From the NCBI GenBank assembly GCA_963920705.1, contig CAWUCO010000268.1, positions 62,001-126,000 of the forward strand: 64,000 nt of DNA. Reading direction: 5' to 3'. Source of the stretch: Odiellus spinosus. Lineage: Eukaryota > Arthropoda > Arachnida > Opiliones > Phalangiidae. The notes beneath the pieces are model-generated. The model was given only the letters and a program-made list of their open reading frames with translations, made no database searches and was not told the origin of the DNA. The position numbers and the translations under genes are program-made. Shown here piece by piece: positions 1 to 12,157 of the stretch (the first letter of the stretch is position 1; each line of letters opens with the position of its first letter).

Positions 1-315
1 AGCAAAAACGCTTAAAAATCCAAGATTATTGGATTCAAATGGACGCAAAACTTTTGATTTTTAAGTGATTTAGACAAAAATTAACACCACTCGAAAGAGC
101 AAATATTGGTCTATCTAAAAAATAAGAGTTTTGGAAAATCCGTTGAAAAACATGGAAAATATGACCAATTCAAAAAACATCTAATATCAAAAAGCGAATT
201 TTTAAAATCTGAAATTTGACTATTTTGATATTGTATGATTTCTTGAATTGGCCATATTTTTCTAGTTTTTCAACGGATTTTTGAAAACTCTTATTATTTA
301 GATTGATAATTAATT

Positions 316-2660
316 GCTCTTTCGAATGACTTTGGTTTTGTCTAAATTGCCAAAACGTGACAAATATAAAATTGGTTAAAATTAAGCAAAAACGATTAAA
401 AATCCAAGATTATTGGATTCAAATGGACACAAAACTTTTGATTTTTAAGTGATTTAGACAAAATTAACACCACTCGAAAGAGCAAATATTGGTCCATCTA
501 AAAAACAAGAGTTTTGGAAAAACCTTTGAAAAACATGGAAAATATAGAAAATTCAAAAACATCTAATAAAAAAAAGCCAATTTTTAAAATCTGAAATTTG
601 ACTATTTTGATATTGTATGATTTCTTGAATTGGCCATATTTTTCTTGTTTTTCAACGGATTTTTGAAAACTCTTATTATTTAGACAGTCCATTAATTGCT
701 CTTTCGAATGAATTATTAAAAAACATGGAAAATATAGAAAATTCAAAAACATCTAATAAAAAAAAGCCAATTTGATTTCTTGAATTGGCCATATTTTTCT
801 TGTTTTTTAACGGATTTTTGAAAACTCTTATTATTTAGACTGTCCATTAATTGCTCTTTCGAATGACTTTGGTTTTGTCTAAATTGCCAAAACCTGACAA
901 ATATAAAATTAGTTAAAATTAAGCAAAAACGCTTAAAAATCCAAGAATATTGGATTCAAATGGACACAAAACTTTTGATTTGTAAGTGATTTAGACTAAA
1001 TTAACACCACTCGAAAGAGCAAATATTGGTCTATCTAAAACACAAGAGTTTTGGAAAAACCTTTGAAAAACATGGAAAATATAGAAAATTCAAAAACATC
1101 TAATAAAAAAAAGCCAATTTTTAAAATCTTAAATTTGACTATTTTGATATTGTATGATTTCTTGAATTGGCCATATTTTTCTTGTTTTTCAACGGATTTT
1201 TGAAAACTCTTATTATTTAGACTGTCCATTATTTGCTCTTTCGAATGAGTTTTGTTTTGTCTAAATTGCCAAAACGCGACAAATATAAAATGGGTTAAAA
1301 TTAAGCAAAACCGCTTAAAAATCAAAGATTATTGGATTCAAATTTACACGAAGTATTTGATTTTTAAGCGATTTAGACAAAATCAACACCAATCGAAAGA
1401 GCAAATAGTGGTCTATCTAAAAAACAAGAGTTTTGGAAAATCCGTTGAAAAACATATAAAATATGGCCAATTCAAAAAAACATCTTATAACAAAAAGCGT
1501 ATTTTTAAAATCTGAAATTTGACTATTTTGATATTGTATGATTTCTCTAATTGGCCATATTTTTCTTGTTTTTCAACGGATTTTTGAAAACTCTTATTAT
1601 TTAGACTGTCCATTATTTGCTCTTTCGAATGAGTTTTGTTTTGTCTAAATTGACGAAACGTGACAAATATAAAATGGGTTAAAATTAAGCAAAACCGCTT
1701 AAAAATCAAAGATTATTGGATTCAAATGGACACAAAACATTTGATTTTTAAGCGATTTAGACAAAATCAACACCAATCGAAAGAGCAAATAGTGGTCTAT
1801 CTAAAAAACAAGAATTTTGGAAAATCCGTTGAAAAACATGGAAAATATGGCCAATTCAAAAAACATCTAATATCAAAAAGCGAATTTTTAAAATCTGAAA
1901 TTTGACTATTTTGATATTGTATGATTTCTTGAATTGGCCATATTTTTCTTGTTTTTCAACGGATTTTTGAAAACTCTTATTATTTAGACTGTCCATTACA
2001 TGCTCTTTCGAATGATTTTGGTTTTGACTAAATTGCCAAAACGTGACAAATATAAAATTGGTTAAAATTTAGCAAAAACGCTTAAAAATCCAAGATTATT
2101 CGATTCAAATGGACATAAAACTTTTGATTTTTAAGCGATTTAGACAAAATTAACACCATTCGAAAGAGCTAATATTGGTCTATCTAAAAAACAAGAGTGG
2201 TGGAAAATCCGTTGAAAAACATGGAAAACATGGAAAATATGACCAATTCAAAAAACATCTAATATCAAAAAGCGAATTTTTAAAATCTGAAATTTGATTA
2301 TTTTTATATTGTATGATTTCTTGAATTGGCCATATTTTTCTTGTTTTTTAACGGATTTTTGAAAACTCTTATTATTTAGACTGTCCATTTATTGCTCTTT
2401 CGAATGACTTTGGTTTTGTCTAAATTTCCAAAACGTGACAAATATAAAATTGGTTAAAATTAAGCAAAACCGCTTAAAAATCAAAGATTATTGGATTCAA
2501 ATGGACACAAAACATTTGATTTTTAAGCGATTTAGACAAAATTAACACCAATCGAAAGAGCAAATAGTGGTTTATCTAAAAAACAAGAGTTTTGGAAAAT
2601 CCGTTGAAAAACATGGACAATATGGCCAATTCAAAAAAACATCTAATATCAAAAAGCGAA
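316..2660 (+). repeat. Long-period duplication, offset 2462-2463 bp, copy 1
   Basis: This block of about 2345 bp recurs nearly unchanged at 2778-5122. Shared private features include aaaacgattaaaa near 390 and 2852, the truncated monomer at 704, the acacgaagtatttg variant near 1348 and 3811, and the tataacaaaaagcg variant near 1487. The offset grows from 2462 to 2463 because copy 2 has one extra A in an A-run near 3570. The block contains both A and B monomers and one partial unit, so its length is not a whole number of monomers. Confidence 0.88.
704..858 (+). repeat. Truncated monomer (~155 bp)
   Basis: Successive tcgaatga landmarks are only 155 bp apart here (704 and 859) instead of about 384. 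The unit lacks the short dyad half, and a second deletion joins gccaattt directly to gatttcttg, removing the long-dyad centre. An identical truncated unit at 3166-3320 shows that the deletions occurred before the 2462-bp duplication. Confidence 0.85.
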
Positions 2661-2777
2661 TTTTTAAAATCTGAAATTTGATTATTTTTATATTGTATGA
2701 TTTCTTGAATTGGCCATATTTTTCTTGTTTTTTAACGGATTTTTGAAAACTCTTATTATTTAGACTGTCCATTTATT

Positions 2778-5122
2778 GCTCTTTCGAATGACTTTGGTTT
2801 TGTCTAAATTGCCAAAACGTGACAAATATAAAATTGGTTAAAATTAAGCAAAAACGATTAAAAATCCAAGATTATTGGATTCAAATGGACACAAAACTTT
2901 TGATTTTTAAGTGATTTAGACAAAATTAACACCACTCGAAAGAGCAAATATTGGTCCATCTAAAAAACAAGAGTTTTGGAAAAACCTTTGAAAAACATGG
3001 AAAATATAGAAAATTCAAAAACATCTAATAAAAAAAAGCCAATTTTTAAAATCTGAAATTTGACTATTTTGATATTGTATGATTTCTTGAATTGGCCATA
3101 TTTTTCTTGTTTTTCAACGGATTTTTGAAAACTCTTATTATTTAGACAGTCCATTAATTGCTCTTTCGAATGAATTATTAAAAAACATGGAAAATATAGA
3201 AAATTCAAAAACATCTAATAAAAAAAAGCCAATTTGATTTCTTGAATTGGCCATATTTTTCTTGTTTTTTAACGGATTTTTGAAAACTCTTATTATTTAG
3301 ACTGTCCATTAATTGCTCTTTCGAATGACTTTGGTTTTGTCTAAATTGCCAAAACCTGACAAATATAAAATTAGTTAAAATTAAGCAAAAACGCTTAAAA
3401 ATCCAAGAATATTGGATTCAAATGGACACAAAACTTTTGATTTGTAAGTGATTTAGACTAAATTAACACCACTCGAAAGAGCAAATATTGGTCTATCTAA
3501 AACACAAGAGTTTTGGAAAAACCTTTGAAAAACATGGAAAATATAGAAAATTCAAAAACATCTAATAAAAAAAAAGCCAATTTTTAAAATCTTAAATTTG
3601 ACTATTTTGATATTGTATGATTTCTTGAATTGGCCATATTTTTCTTGTTTTTCAACGGATTTTTGAAAACTCTTATTATTTAGACTGTCCATTATTTGCT
3701 CTTTCGAATGAGTTTTGTTTTGTCTAAATTGCCAAAACGCGACAAATATAAAATGGGTTAAAATTAAGCAAAACCGCTTAAAAATCAAAGATTATTGGAT
3801 TCAAATTTACACGAAGTATTTGATTTTTAAGCGATTTAGACAAAATCAACACCAATCGAAAGAGCAAATAGTGGTCTATCTAAAAAACAAGAGTTTTGGA
3901 AAATCCGTTGAAAAACATATAAAATATGGCCAATTCAAAAAAACATCTTATAACAAAAAGCGTATTTTTAAAATCTGAAATTTGACTATTTTGATATTGT
4001 ATGATTTCTCTAATTGGCCATATTTTTCTTGTTTTTCAACGGATTTTTGAAAACTCTTATTATTTAGACTGTCCATTATTTGCTCTTTCGAATGAGTTTT
4101 GTTTTGTCTAAATTGACGAAACGTGACAAATATAAAATGGGTTAAAATTAAGCAAAACCGCTTAAAAATCAAAGATTATTGGATTCAAATGGACACAAAA
4201 CATTTGATTTTTAAGCGATTTAGACAAAATCAACACCAATCGAAAGAGCAAATAGTGGTCTATCTAAAAAACAAGAATTTTGGAAAATCCGTTGAAAAAC
4301 ATGGAAAATATGGCCAATTCAAAAAACATCTAATATCAAAAAGCGAATTTTTAAAATCTGAAATTTGACTATTTTGATATTGTATGATTTCTTGAATTGG
4401 CCATATTTTTCTTGTTTTTCAACGGATTTTTGAAAACTCTTATTATTTAGACTGTCCATTACATGCTCTTTCGAATGATTTTGGTTTTGACTAAATTGCC
4501 AAAACGTGACAAATATAAAATTGGTTAAAATTTAGCAAAAACGCTTAAAAATCCAAGATTATTCGATTCAAATGGACATAAAACTTTTGATTTTTAAGCG
4601 ATTTAGACAAAATTAACACCATTCGAAAGAGCTAATATTGGTCTATCTAAAAAACAAGAGTGGTGGAAAATCCGTTGAAAAACATGGAAAACATGGAAAA
4701 TATGACCAATTCAAAAAACATCTAATATCAAAAAGCGAATTTTTAAAATCTGAAATTTGATTATTTTTATATTGTATGATTTCTTGAATTGGCCATATTT
4801 TTCTTGTTTTTTAACGGATTTTTGAAAACTCTTATTATTTAGACTGTCCATTTATTGCTCTTTCGAATGACTTTGGTTTTGTCTAAATTTCCAAAACGTG
4901 ACAAATATAAAATTGGTTAAAATTAAGCAAAACCGCTTAAAAATCAAAGATTATTGGATTCAAATGGACACAAAACATTTGATTTTTAAGCGATTTAGAC
5001 AAAATTAACACCAATCGAAAGAGCAAATAGTGGTTTATCTAAAAAACAAGAGTTTTGGAAAATCCGTTGAAAAACATGGACAATATGGCCAATTCAAAAA
5101 AACATCTAATATCAAAAAGCGT
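2778..5122 (+). repeat. Long-period duplication, offset 2462-2463 bp, copy 2
   Basis: This is the second copy of 316-2660. It diverges from copy 1 just after the tatcaaaaagcg box: copy 1 continues gaattttta, copy 2 gtattttta and then a B-type attggac. That places the right-hand exchange point near 5120. The right part of this copy (from about 3815) was copied again 2696 bp downstream, so two duplication events overlap. Confidence 0.87.
3166..3320 (+). repeat. Truncated monomer, duplicated copy
   Basis: This is the counterpart of the 704-858 truncated unit at an offset of 2462 bp, with the same two deletion junctions. It supports block duplication over independent deletion. Confidence 0.85.
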
Positions 5123-5846
5123 ATTTTTAAAATCTGAAATTGGACTATTTTGATATTGTATGATTTCTTGAATTGGCCATATTTTTCTTGTTTTTCAACG
5201 GATTTTTGAAACTCTTATTATTTAGACTCCATTATTTGCTCTTTCGAATGAGTATTGTTTTGTCTAAATTGCCAAAACGTGACAAATATAAAATGGGTTA
5301 AAATTAAGCAAAACCGCTTAAAAATCAAAGATTATTGGATTCAAATGGACACAAAACATTTGATTTTTAAGCGATTTAGACAAAATCAACACCAATCGAA
5401 AGAGCAAATAGTGGTCTATCTAAAAAACAAGAGTTTTGGAAAATCCGTTGAATAACATGGAAAATATGGCCAATTCAAAAAAACATCTAATATCAAAAAG
5501 CGTATTTTTAAAATCTGAAATTTGACTATTTTGATATTGAATGATTTCTTGAATTGGCCATATTTTTCTTGTTTTTCAACGGATTTTTGAAAACTCTTTT
5601 TATTTAGACTCCATTATTTGCTCTTTCGAATGAGTTTTGTTTTGTCTAAATTGCCAAAACGTGACAAATATAAAATGGGTTAAAATTAAGCAAAACCGCT
5701 TAAAAATCAAAGATTATTGGATTCAAATGGACATAAAACATTTGATTTTTAAGCGATTTAGACAAAATCAACACCAATCGAAAGAGCAAATAGTGGTCTA
5801 TCTAAAAAACAAGAGTTTTGGAAAATCCGTTGAAAAACATGGAAAA
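3815..5846 (+). repeat. Duplication offset 2696 bp, copy 1
   Basis: This stretch matches 6511-8542 at a constant offset of 2696 bp, which is close to seven monomers. Shared private marks are the tataacaaaaagcg variant (about 3949 and 6645), the gagtattgttttg variant (about 5250 and 7946), the missing GT in tagactccatt, and a premature TGA-type change giving gttgaataacatgg. Boundaries were estimated from where private variants stop agreeing and may be off by some tens of bases. Confidence 0.8.
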
Positions 5847-6510
5847 TATGGCCAATTCAAAAAACATCTAATATCAAAAAGCGAATTTTTAAAATCTGAA
5901 ATTTGACTATTTTGATATTGTATGATTTCTTGAATTGGCCATATTTTTCTTGTTTTTCAACGGATTTTTGAAAACTCTTATTATTTAGACTGTCCATTAC
6001 TTGCTCTTTCGAATGATTTTGGTTTTGACTAAATTGCCAAAACGTGACAAATATAAAATTGGTTAAAATTAAGCAAAAACGCTTAAAAATCCAAGATTAT
6101 TCGATTCAAATGGACACAAAACTTTTGATTTTTAAGCGATTTAGACAAAATTAACACCATTCGAAAGAGCAAATATTGGTCTATCTAAAAAAAAAAGTGG
6201 TGGAAAATCCGTTGAAAAACATGGAAAACATGGAAAATATGACCAATTCAAAAAACATCTAATATCAAAAAGCGAATTTTTAAAATCTGAAATTTGATTA
6301 TTTTTATATTGTATGATTTCTTGAATTGGCCATATTTTTCTTGTTTTTTAACGGATTTTTGAAAACTCTTATTATTTAGACTGTCCATTAATTGCTCTTT
6401 CGAATGACTTTGGTTTTGTCTAAATTTCCAAAACGTGACAAATATAAAATTGGTTAAAATTAAGCAAAACGGCTTAAAAATCAAAGATTATTGGATTCAA
6501 ATGGACACAA

Positions 6511-8542
6511 AGCATTTGATTTTTAAGCGATTTAGACAAAATCAACACCAATCGAAACAGCAAATAGTGGTCTATCTAAAAAACAAGAGTTTTGGAAAAT
6601 CCGTTGAAAAACATATAAAATATGGCCAATTCAAAAAAACATCTTATAACAAAAAGCGTATTTTTAAAATCTGAAATTTGACTATTTTGATATTGTATGA
6701 TTTCTCTAATTGGCCATATTTTTCTTGTTTTTCAACGGATTTTTGAAAACTCTTATTATTTAGACTGTCCATTATTTGCTCTTTCGAATGAGTTTTGTTT
6801 TGTCTAAATTGCCGAAACGTGACAAATATAAAATGGGTTAAAATTAAGCAAAACCGCTTAAAAATCAAAGATTATTGGATTCAAATGGACACAAAACATT
6901 TGATTTTTAAGCGATTTAGACAAAATCAACACCAATCGAAAGAGCAAATAGTGGTCTATCTAAAAAACAAGAGTTTTGGAAAATCCGTTGAAAAACATGG
7001 AAAATATGGCCAATTCAAAAAACATCTAATATCAAAAAGCGAATTTTTAAAATCTGAAATTTGACTATTTTGATATTGTATGATTTCTTGAATTGGCCAT
7101 ATTTTTCTTGTTTTTCAACGGATTTTTGAAAACTCTTATTATTTAGACTGTCCATTACTTGCTCTTTCGAATGATTTTGGTTTTGACTAAATTGCCAAAA
7201 CGTGACAAATATAAAATTGGTTAAAATTTAGCAAAAACGCTTAAAAATCCAAGATTATTCGATTCAAATGGACACAAAACTTTTGATTTTTAAGCGATTT
7301 AGACAAAATTAACACCATTCGAAAGAGCAAATATTGGTCTATCTAAAAAACAAGAGTGGTGGAAAATCCGTTGAAAAACATGGAAAACATGGAAAATATG
7401 ACCAATTCAAAAAACATCTAATATCAAAAAGCGAATTTTTAAAATCTGAAATTTGATTATTTTTATATTGTATGATTTCTTGAATTGGCCATATTTTTCT
7501 TGTTTTTTAACGGATTTTTGAAAACTCTTATTATTTAGACTGTCCATTTATTGCTCTTTCGAATGACTTTGGTTTTGTCTAAATTTCCAAAACGTGACAA
7601 ATATAAAATTGGTTAAAATTAAGCAAAACCGCTTAAAAATCAAAGATTATTGGATTCAAATGGACACAAAACATTTGATTTTTAAGCGATTTAGACAAAA
7701 TTAACAACAATCGAAAGAGCAAATAGTGGTTTATCTAAAAAACAAGAGTTTTGGAAAATCCGTTGAAAAACATGGACAATATGGCCAATTCAAAAAAACA
7801 TCTAATATCAAAAAGCGTATTTTTAAAATCTGAAATTGGACTATTTTGATATTGTATGATTTCTTGAATTGGCCATATTTTTCTTGTTTTTCAACGGATT
7901 TTTGAAACTCTTATTATTTAGACTCCATTATTTGCTCTTTCGAATGAGTATTGTTTTGTCTAAATTGCCAAAACGTGACAAATATAAAATGGGTTAAAAT
8001 TAAGCAAAACCGCTTAAAAATCAAAGATTATTGGATTCAAATGGACACAAAACATTTGATTTTTAAGCGATTTAGACAAAATCAACACCAATCGAAAGAG
8101 CAAATAGAGGTCTATCTAAAAAACAAGAGTTTTGGAAAATCCGTTGAATAACATGGAAAATATGGCCAATTCAAAAAAACATCTAATATCAAAAAGCGTA
8201 TTTTTAAAATCTGAAATTTGACTATTTTGATATTGAATGATTTCTTGAATTGGCCATATTTTTCTTGTTTTTCAACGGATTTTTGAAAACTCTTTTTATT
8301 TAGACTCCATTATTTGCTCTTTCGAATGAGTTTTGTTTTGTCTAAATTGCCAAAACGTGACAAATATAAAATGGGTTAAAATTAAGCAAAACCGCTTAAA
8401 AATCAAAGATTATTGGATTCAAATGGACATAAAACATTTGATTTTTAAGCGATTTAGACAAAATCAACACCAATCGAAAGAGCAAATAGTGGTCTATCTA
8501 AAAAACAAGAGTTTTGGAAAATCCGTTGAAAAACATGGAAAA
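6511..8542 (+). repeat. Duplication offset 2696 bp, copy 2
   Basis: This is the second copy of 3815-5846. It ends near 8542, where this copy reads atatgtccaattc and the first reads atatggccaattc followed by a shorter A-run. A few single-base differences (for example agtggtct to agaggtct near 8107) show some divergence since duplication. Confidence 0.8.
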
Positions 8543-8599
8543 TATGTCCAATTCAAAAAAACATCTAATATCAAAAAGCGTATTTTTAAAATCTGAAAT

Positions 8600-10426
8600 T
8601 TGACTATTTTGATATTGTATGATTTCTTGAATTGGCCATATTTTTCTTGTTTTTCAACGGATTTTTGAAAACTCTTATTATTTAGACTGTCCATTAATTG
8701 CTCTTTCGAATGACTTTGGTTTTGTCTAAATTGCCAAACCGTGACAAATATAAAATGGGTTAAAATAAAGCAAAAACGCTTAATAATCCAAGATTATTGG
8801 ATTCAAATGGACACAAAACATTTGATTTTTAAGCGATCTAGACAAAATTAACACCACTCGAAAGACCAAATATTGGTCTATCTAAAAAACAAGAGTTTTG
8901 GAAAACCCGTTGAAAAACATGGAAAATATAGAAAATTCAAAAAAATCTAATAAAAAAAGCCAATTTTTAAAATCAGAAATTTGAATATTTTGATATTGTA
9001 TGATTTCTTGAATTGGCCATATTTTTCTTGTTTTTTAACGGATTTTTGAAAACTCTTATTATTTAGACTGTCCATTAATTGCTCTTTCGAATGACTTTGG
9101 TTTTGTCTAAATTGCCAAAACGTGACAAATATAAAATTGGTTAAAATTAAGCAAAAACGCTTAAAAATCCAAGATTATTGGATTCAAATGGACGCAAAAC
9201 TTTTGATTTTTAAGTGATTTAGACAAAAATTAACACCACTCAAAAGAGAAAATATTGGTGTATCTAAAAAACAAAAGTTTTGGAAAATCCGTTGAAAAAC
9301 ATGGAAAATATGACGAATTCAAAAAACATCTAATATCAAAAAGCGAATTTTTAAAATCTGAAATTTGACTATTTTGATATTGTATGATTTATTGAAATGG
9401 CCATATTTTTCTTGTTTTTCAACGGATTTTTGAAAACTCTTATTATTTAGATTGATAATTAATTGCTCTTTCGAATGACTTTGGTTTTGTCTAAATTGCC
9501 AAAACGTGACAAATATAAAATTGGTTAAAATTAAGCAAAAACGCTTAAAAATCCAAGATTATTGGATTCAAATGGACACAAAACTTTTGATTTTTAAGCG
9601 ATTTAGACAAAATTAACACCACTCGAAAGAGCAAATATTGGTCTATCAAAAAAACAAGAGTTTTGGAAAATCCGTTGAAAAACATGTAAAATATGACCAA
9701 TTCAAAAAACATCTAATATCAAAAAGCGAATTTTTAAAATCTGAAATTTGACTATTTTAATATTGTATGATTAATTGAATTGGCCATATTTTTCTTGTTT
9801 TTCAACGAATTTTTGAAAACTCTTATTATTTAGACTGTCCATTAATTGCTCTTTCGAACGACTTTGGTTTTTTCTAAATTGCCAAAACGTGACAAATATA
9901 AAATGAGTTAAAATTAAGCAAAAACGCTTAAAAATCCAAGATTATTGGATTCAAATGGACACAAAACATTTGATTTTTAAGCGATCTAGACAAAATTAAC
10001 ACCACTCGAAAGATCAAACATTGGTCTATCTAAAAAACAAGAGTTTTGGAAAATCCGCTGAAAAACATGGAAAATATAGAAAATTCAAAAACATCTAATA
10101 AAAAAAGCCAATTTTTAAAATCTGAAATTTGACTATTTTGATATTGTATGATTTCTTGAATTACCATATTTTTCTTGTTTTTTAACGGATTTTTGAAAAA
10201 TTTATTATTTAGAGACTGTCCATTAATTGCTCTTTCGAATGACTTTGGTTTTGTCTAAATTTCCAAAACGTGACAAATATAAAATTGGTTAAAATTAAGC
10301 AAAAACGCTTAAAAATCCAATATTATTTGATTCAAATGGACGCAAAACTTTTGATTTTTAAGTGATTTAGACAAAAATTAACACCACTCGAAAGAGCAAC
10401 TATTGGTCTATCTAAAAAACAAGAGT
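8600..10426 (+). repeat. Run of divergent A-type monomers
   Basis: About five consecutive A-type units lie here without a clear higher-order period. They carry many private changes, for example gcgatctagac near 8834 and 9983, the gattgataatt variant in place of gactgtcc near 9451 (also near 301), and several altered ggccatattt boxes. This is the least homogenised forward stretch of the window. No gene or foreign insertion is visible. Confidence 0.8.
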
Positions 10427-11198
10427 TTTGGAATATCCGTTGAAAAACATGGAAAATATGGCCAATTCAAAAAACATCAAATATCAAAAAGCGAATTTTT
10501 AATATCAGAAATTTGACTATTTTGATATTGTATGATTTCTTGAAATGGCCATATTTTTCTTGTTTTTCAACGGATATTTGAAAACTCTTATTATTTAGAC
10601 TGTCCATTATTTGCTCTTTCGAATGAGTTTTGTTTTGTCTAAATTGCTAAAACGTGACAAATATAAAATGGGTTAAAATTAAGCAAAACCGCTTAAAAAT
10701 CAAAGATTATTGGATTCAAATGGACACAAAACATTTGATTTTTAGGCGATTTAGACAAAATCAACACCAATCGAAAGAGCAAATAGTGGTCTATCTAAAA
10801 AACCAGAGTTTTGGAATATCCGTTGAAAAACATGGAAAATATGGCCAATTCAAAAAACATCAAATATCAAAAAGCGAATTTTTAATATCAGAAATTTGAC
10901 TATTTTGATATTGTATGATTTCTTGAAATGGCCATATTTTTCTTGTTTTTCAACGGATATTTGAAAACTCTTATTATTTAGACTGTCCATTATTTGCTCT
11001 TTCGAATGAGTTTTGTTTTGTCTAAATTGCTAAAACGTGACAAATATAAAATGGGTTAAAATTAAGCAAAACCGCTTAAAAATCAAAGATTATTGGATTC
11101 AAATGGACACAAAACATTTGATTTTTAGGCGATTTAGACAAAATCAACACCAATCGAAAGAGCAAATAGTGGTCTATCTAAAAAACCAGAGTTTTGGA
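10427..11198 (+). repeat. Tandem duplication of one monomer (period 383 bp)
   Basis: Two adjacent units share the private variants gaatatccg, aacatcaaatatc, ttaatatcag, gaaatggcc and cggatatttg, followed in both by attgctaaaacg, tttaggcg and aaccagag. The offset is exactly 383 bp (for example 10654 and 11037). This is a recent single-unit expansion at the border between the mixed zone and the pure B zone. The exact ends cannot be placed within the shared sequence. Confidence 0.85.
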
Positions 11199-11456
11199 AA
11201 ATCCGTTGAAAAACATGGAAAATATGGCCAATTCAAAAAAACATCTAATATCAAAAAGCGTATTTTTAAAATCTGAAATTTGACTATTTTGATATTGTAT
11301 GATTTCTTGAATTGGCCATATTTTTCTTGTTTTTCAACGGATTTTTGAAAACTCTTATTATTTAGACTGTCCATTATTTGCTCTTTCGAATGAGTTTTGT
11401 TTTGTCTAAATTGCCAAAACGTGACAAATATAAAATGGGTTAAAATTAAGCAAAAC

Positions 11457-11515
11457 CGCTTAAAAATCAAAGATTATTGGATTCAAATGGACACAAAACA
11501 TTTGATTTTTAAGCG
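11457..11515. repeat. Short dyad with 15-bp perfect arms
   Basis: The arms cgcttaaaaatcaaa (11457-11471) and tttgatttttaagcg (11501-11515) are perfect reverse complements around a 29-bp centre. The element lies halfway round the unit from the long dyad, so each 384-bp period has two centres of symmetry. In many B units the left arm reads cgcttaaaaattaaa (one mismatch). In A units the left arm ends ccaag and the right begins cttttg, keeping partial complementarity. It is a candidate protein-binding or hairpin site, but no known motif was recognised. Confidence 0.88.
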
Positions 11516-11795
11516 ATTTAGACAAAATTAACACCAATCGAAAGAGCAAATAGTGGTTTATCTAAAAAACAAGAGTTTTGGAAAATCCGTTGAAAAACAT
11601 GGAAAATATGGCCAATTCAAAAAAACATCTAATATCAAAAAGCGTATTTTTAAAATCTGAAATTTGACTATTTTGATATTGAATGATTTCTTGAATTGGC
11701 CATATTTTTCTTGTTTTTCAACGGATTTTTGAAAACTCTTATTATTTAGACTGTCCATTATTTGCTCTTTCGAATGAGTTTTGTTTTGTCTAAAT

Positions 11796-11840
11796 TGCCA
11801 AAACGTGACAAATATGAAATGGGTTAAAATTAAGCAAAAC
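11796..11840 (+). repeat. 45-bp block on one side of the short dyad only
   Basis: After the box gtctaaat, one half of the monomer carries 45 extra bases (starting tgccaaaacgtgac, ending taagcaaaac) before the cgctt of the short dyad. In the opposite half the same two boxes are directly adjacent (atttagac joined to aagcg on the plus strand). The block therefore breaks the symmetry of an otherwise palindromic monomer. It is present in complete units of both subfamilies. It could be an insertion into one half or a deletion from the other; the sequence alone does not decide. Confidence 0.8.
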
Positions 11841-11921
11841 CGCTTAAAAATTAAAGATTATTGGATTCAAATGGACAGAAAACATTTGATTTTTAAGCGA
11901 TTTAGACAAAATCAACACCAA

Positions 11922-12024
11922 TCGAAAGAGCAAATAGTGGTCTATCTAAAAAACAAGAGTTTTGGAAAATCCGTTGAAAAACATGGAAAATATGGCCAAT
12001 TCAAAAAAACATCTAATATCAAAA
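11922..12024 (+). repeat. Long dyad, arm A
   Basis: This 103-bp stretch begins tcgaaagagcaaata and ends aatatcaaaa. By hand alignment it matches the reverse complement of 12055-12157 at 89 of 103 positions with no gap. The strongest shared core is atccgttgaaaaaca and aaaatatggccaattcaa. Extending outward by 25 bp adds a weaker match of 18 of 25 positions, around the atttagacaaaa box. An arm of this kind can be found in every complete monomer of the window. In single-stranded form the two arms could fold into a long hairpin; in duplex DNA they could extrude a cruciform. Whether either happens is unknown. Confidence 0.92.
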
Positions 12025-12054
12025 AGCGTATTTTTAAAATCTGAAATTTGACTA

Positions 12055-12157
12055 TTTTGATATTGAATGATTTCTTGAATTGGCCATATTTTTCTTGTTT
12101 TTCAACGGATTTTTGAAAACTCTTTTTATTTAGACTGTCCATTATTTGCTCTTTCGA
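12055..12157 (-). repeat. Long dyad, arm B (inverted partner of arm A)
   Basis: This is the inverted partner of 11922-12024, separated from it by 30 bp (12025-12054). Read on the minus strand it gives tcgaaagagcaaataatgg and continues to aatatcaaaa. The 14 differences from arm A include the ggaa/caaa and catgg/caaga changes in the middle of the arm. These are fixed differences between the arms across the array, so the inverted duplication is older than the amplification of the 384-bp unit. Confidence 0.92.

Larger units (their letters stand above)
1..10600 (+). repeat. Zone I: forward array mixing A and B monomers
   Basis: Monomers of both subfamilies alternate here. A-type units (ccaagatt, acttttga, ttggtcta, gactttggttttg) occur near 40, 405, 945, 2090, 2867, 3407, 4553, 6091, 7250, 8789, 9169, 9553 and 9938. 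B-type units (tcaaagatt, acatttga, agtggtct, gagttttg) lie between them. Divergence between neighbouring units is higher than in the central zone, and several units are truncated or carry small indels. Older, less homogenised edge sequence is the usual explanation for such mixing; that is inference. No gene is seen. Confidence 0.85.

Noticed and set aside
704..858. Short unit as an insertion of foreign sequence
   Set aside because: All of it aligns to the monomer; the oddity is explained by two deletions.
11457..11515. Terminal inverted repeats of a MITE or insertion sequence
   Set aside because: The arms lie inside a monomer and recur in register with it. No target-site duplication or empty site is visible, and no transposase is present.
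11796..11840. Promoter or polymerase III-type control elements
   Set aside because: No convincing A/B boxes, TATA plus initiator arrangement, or terminator context is recognisable. In DNA this AT-rich, TATA-like strings occur by chance.
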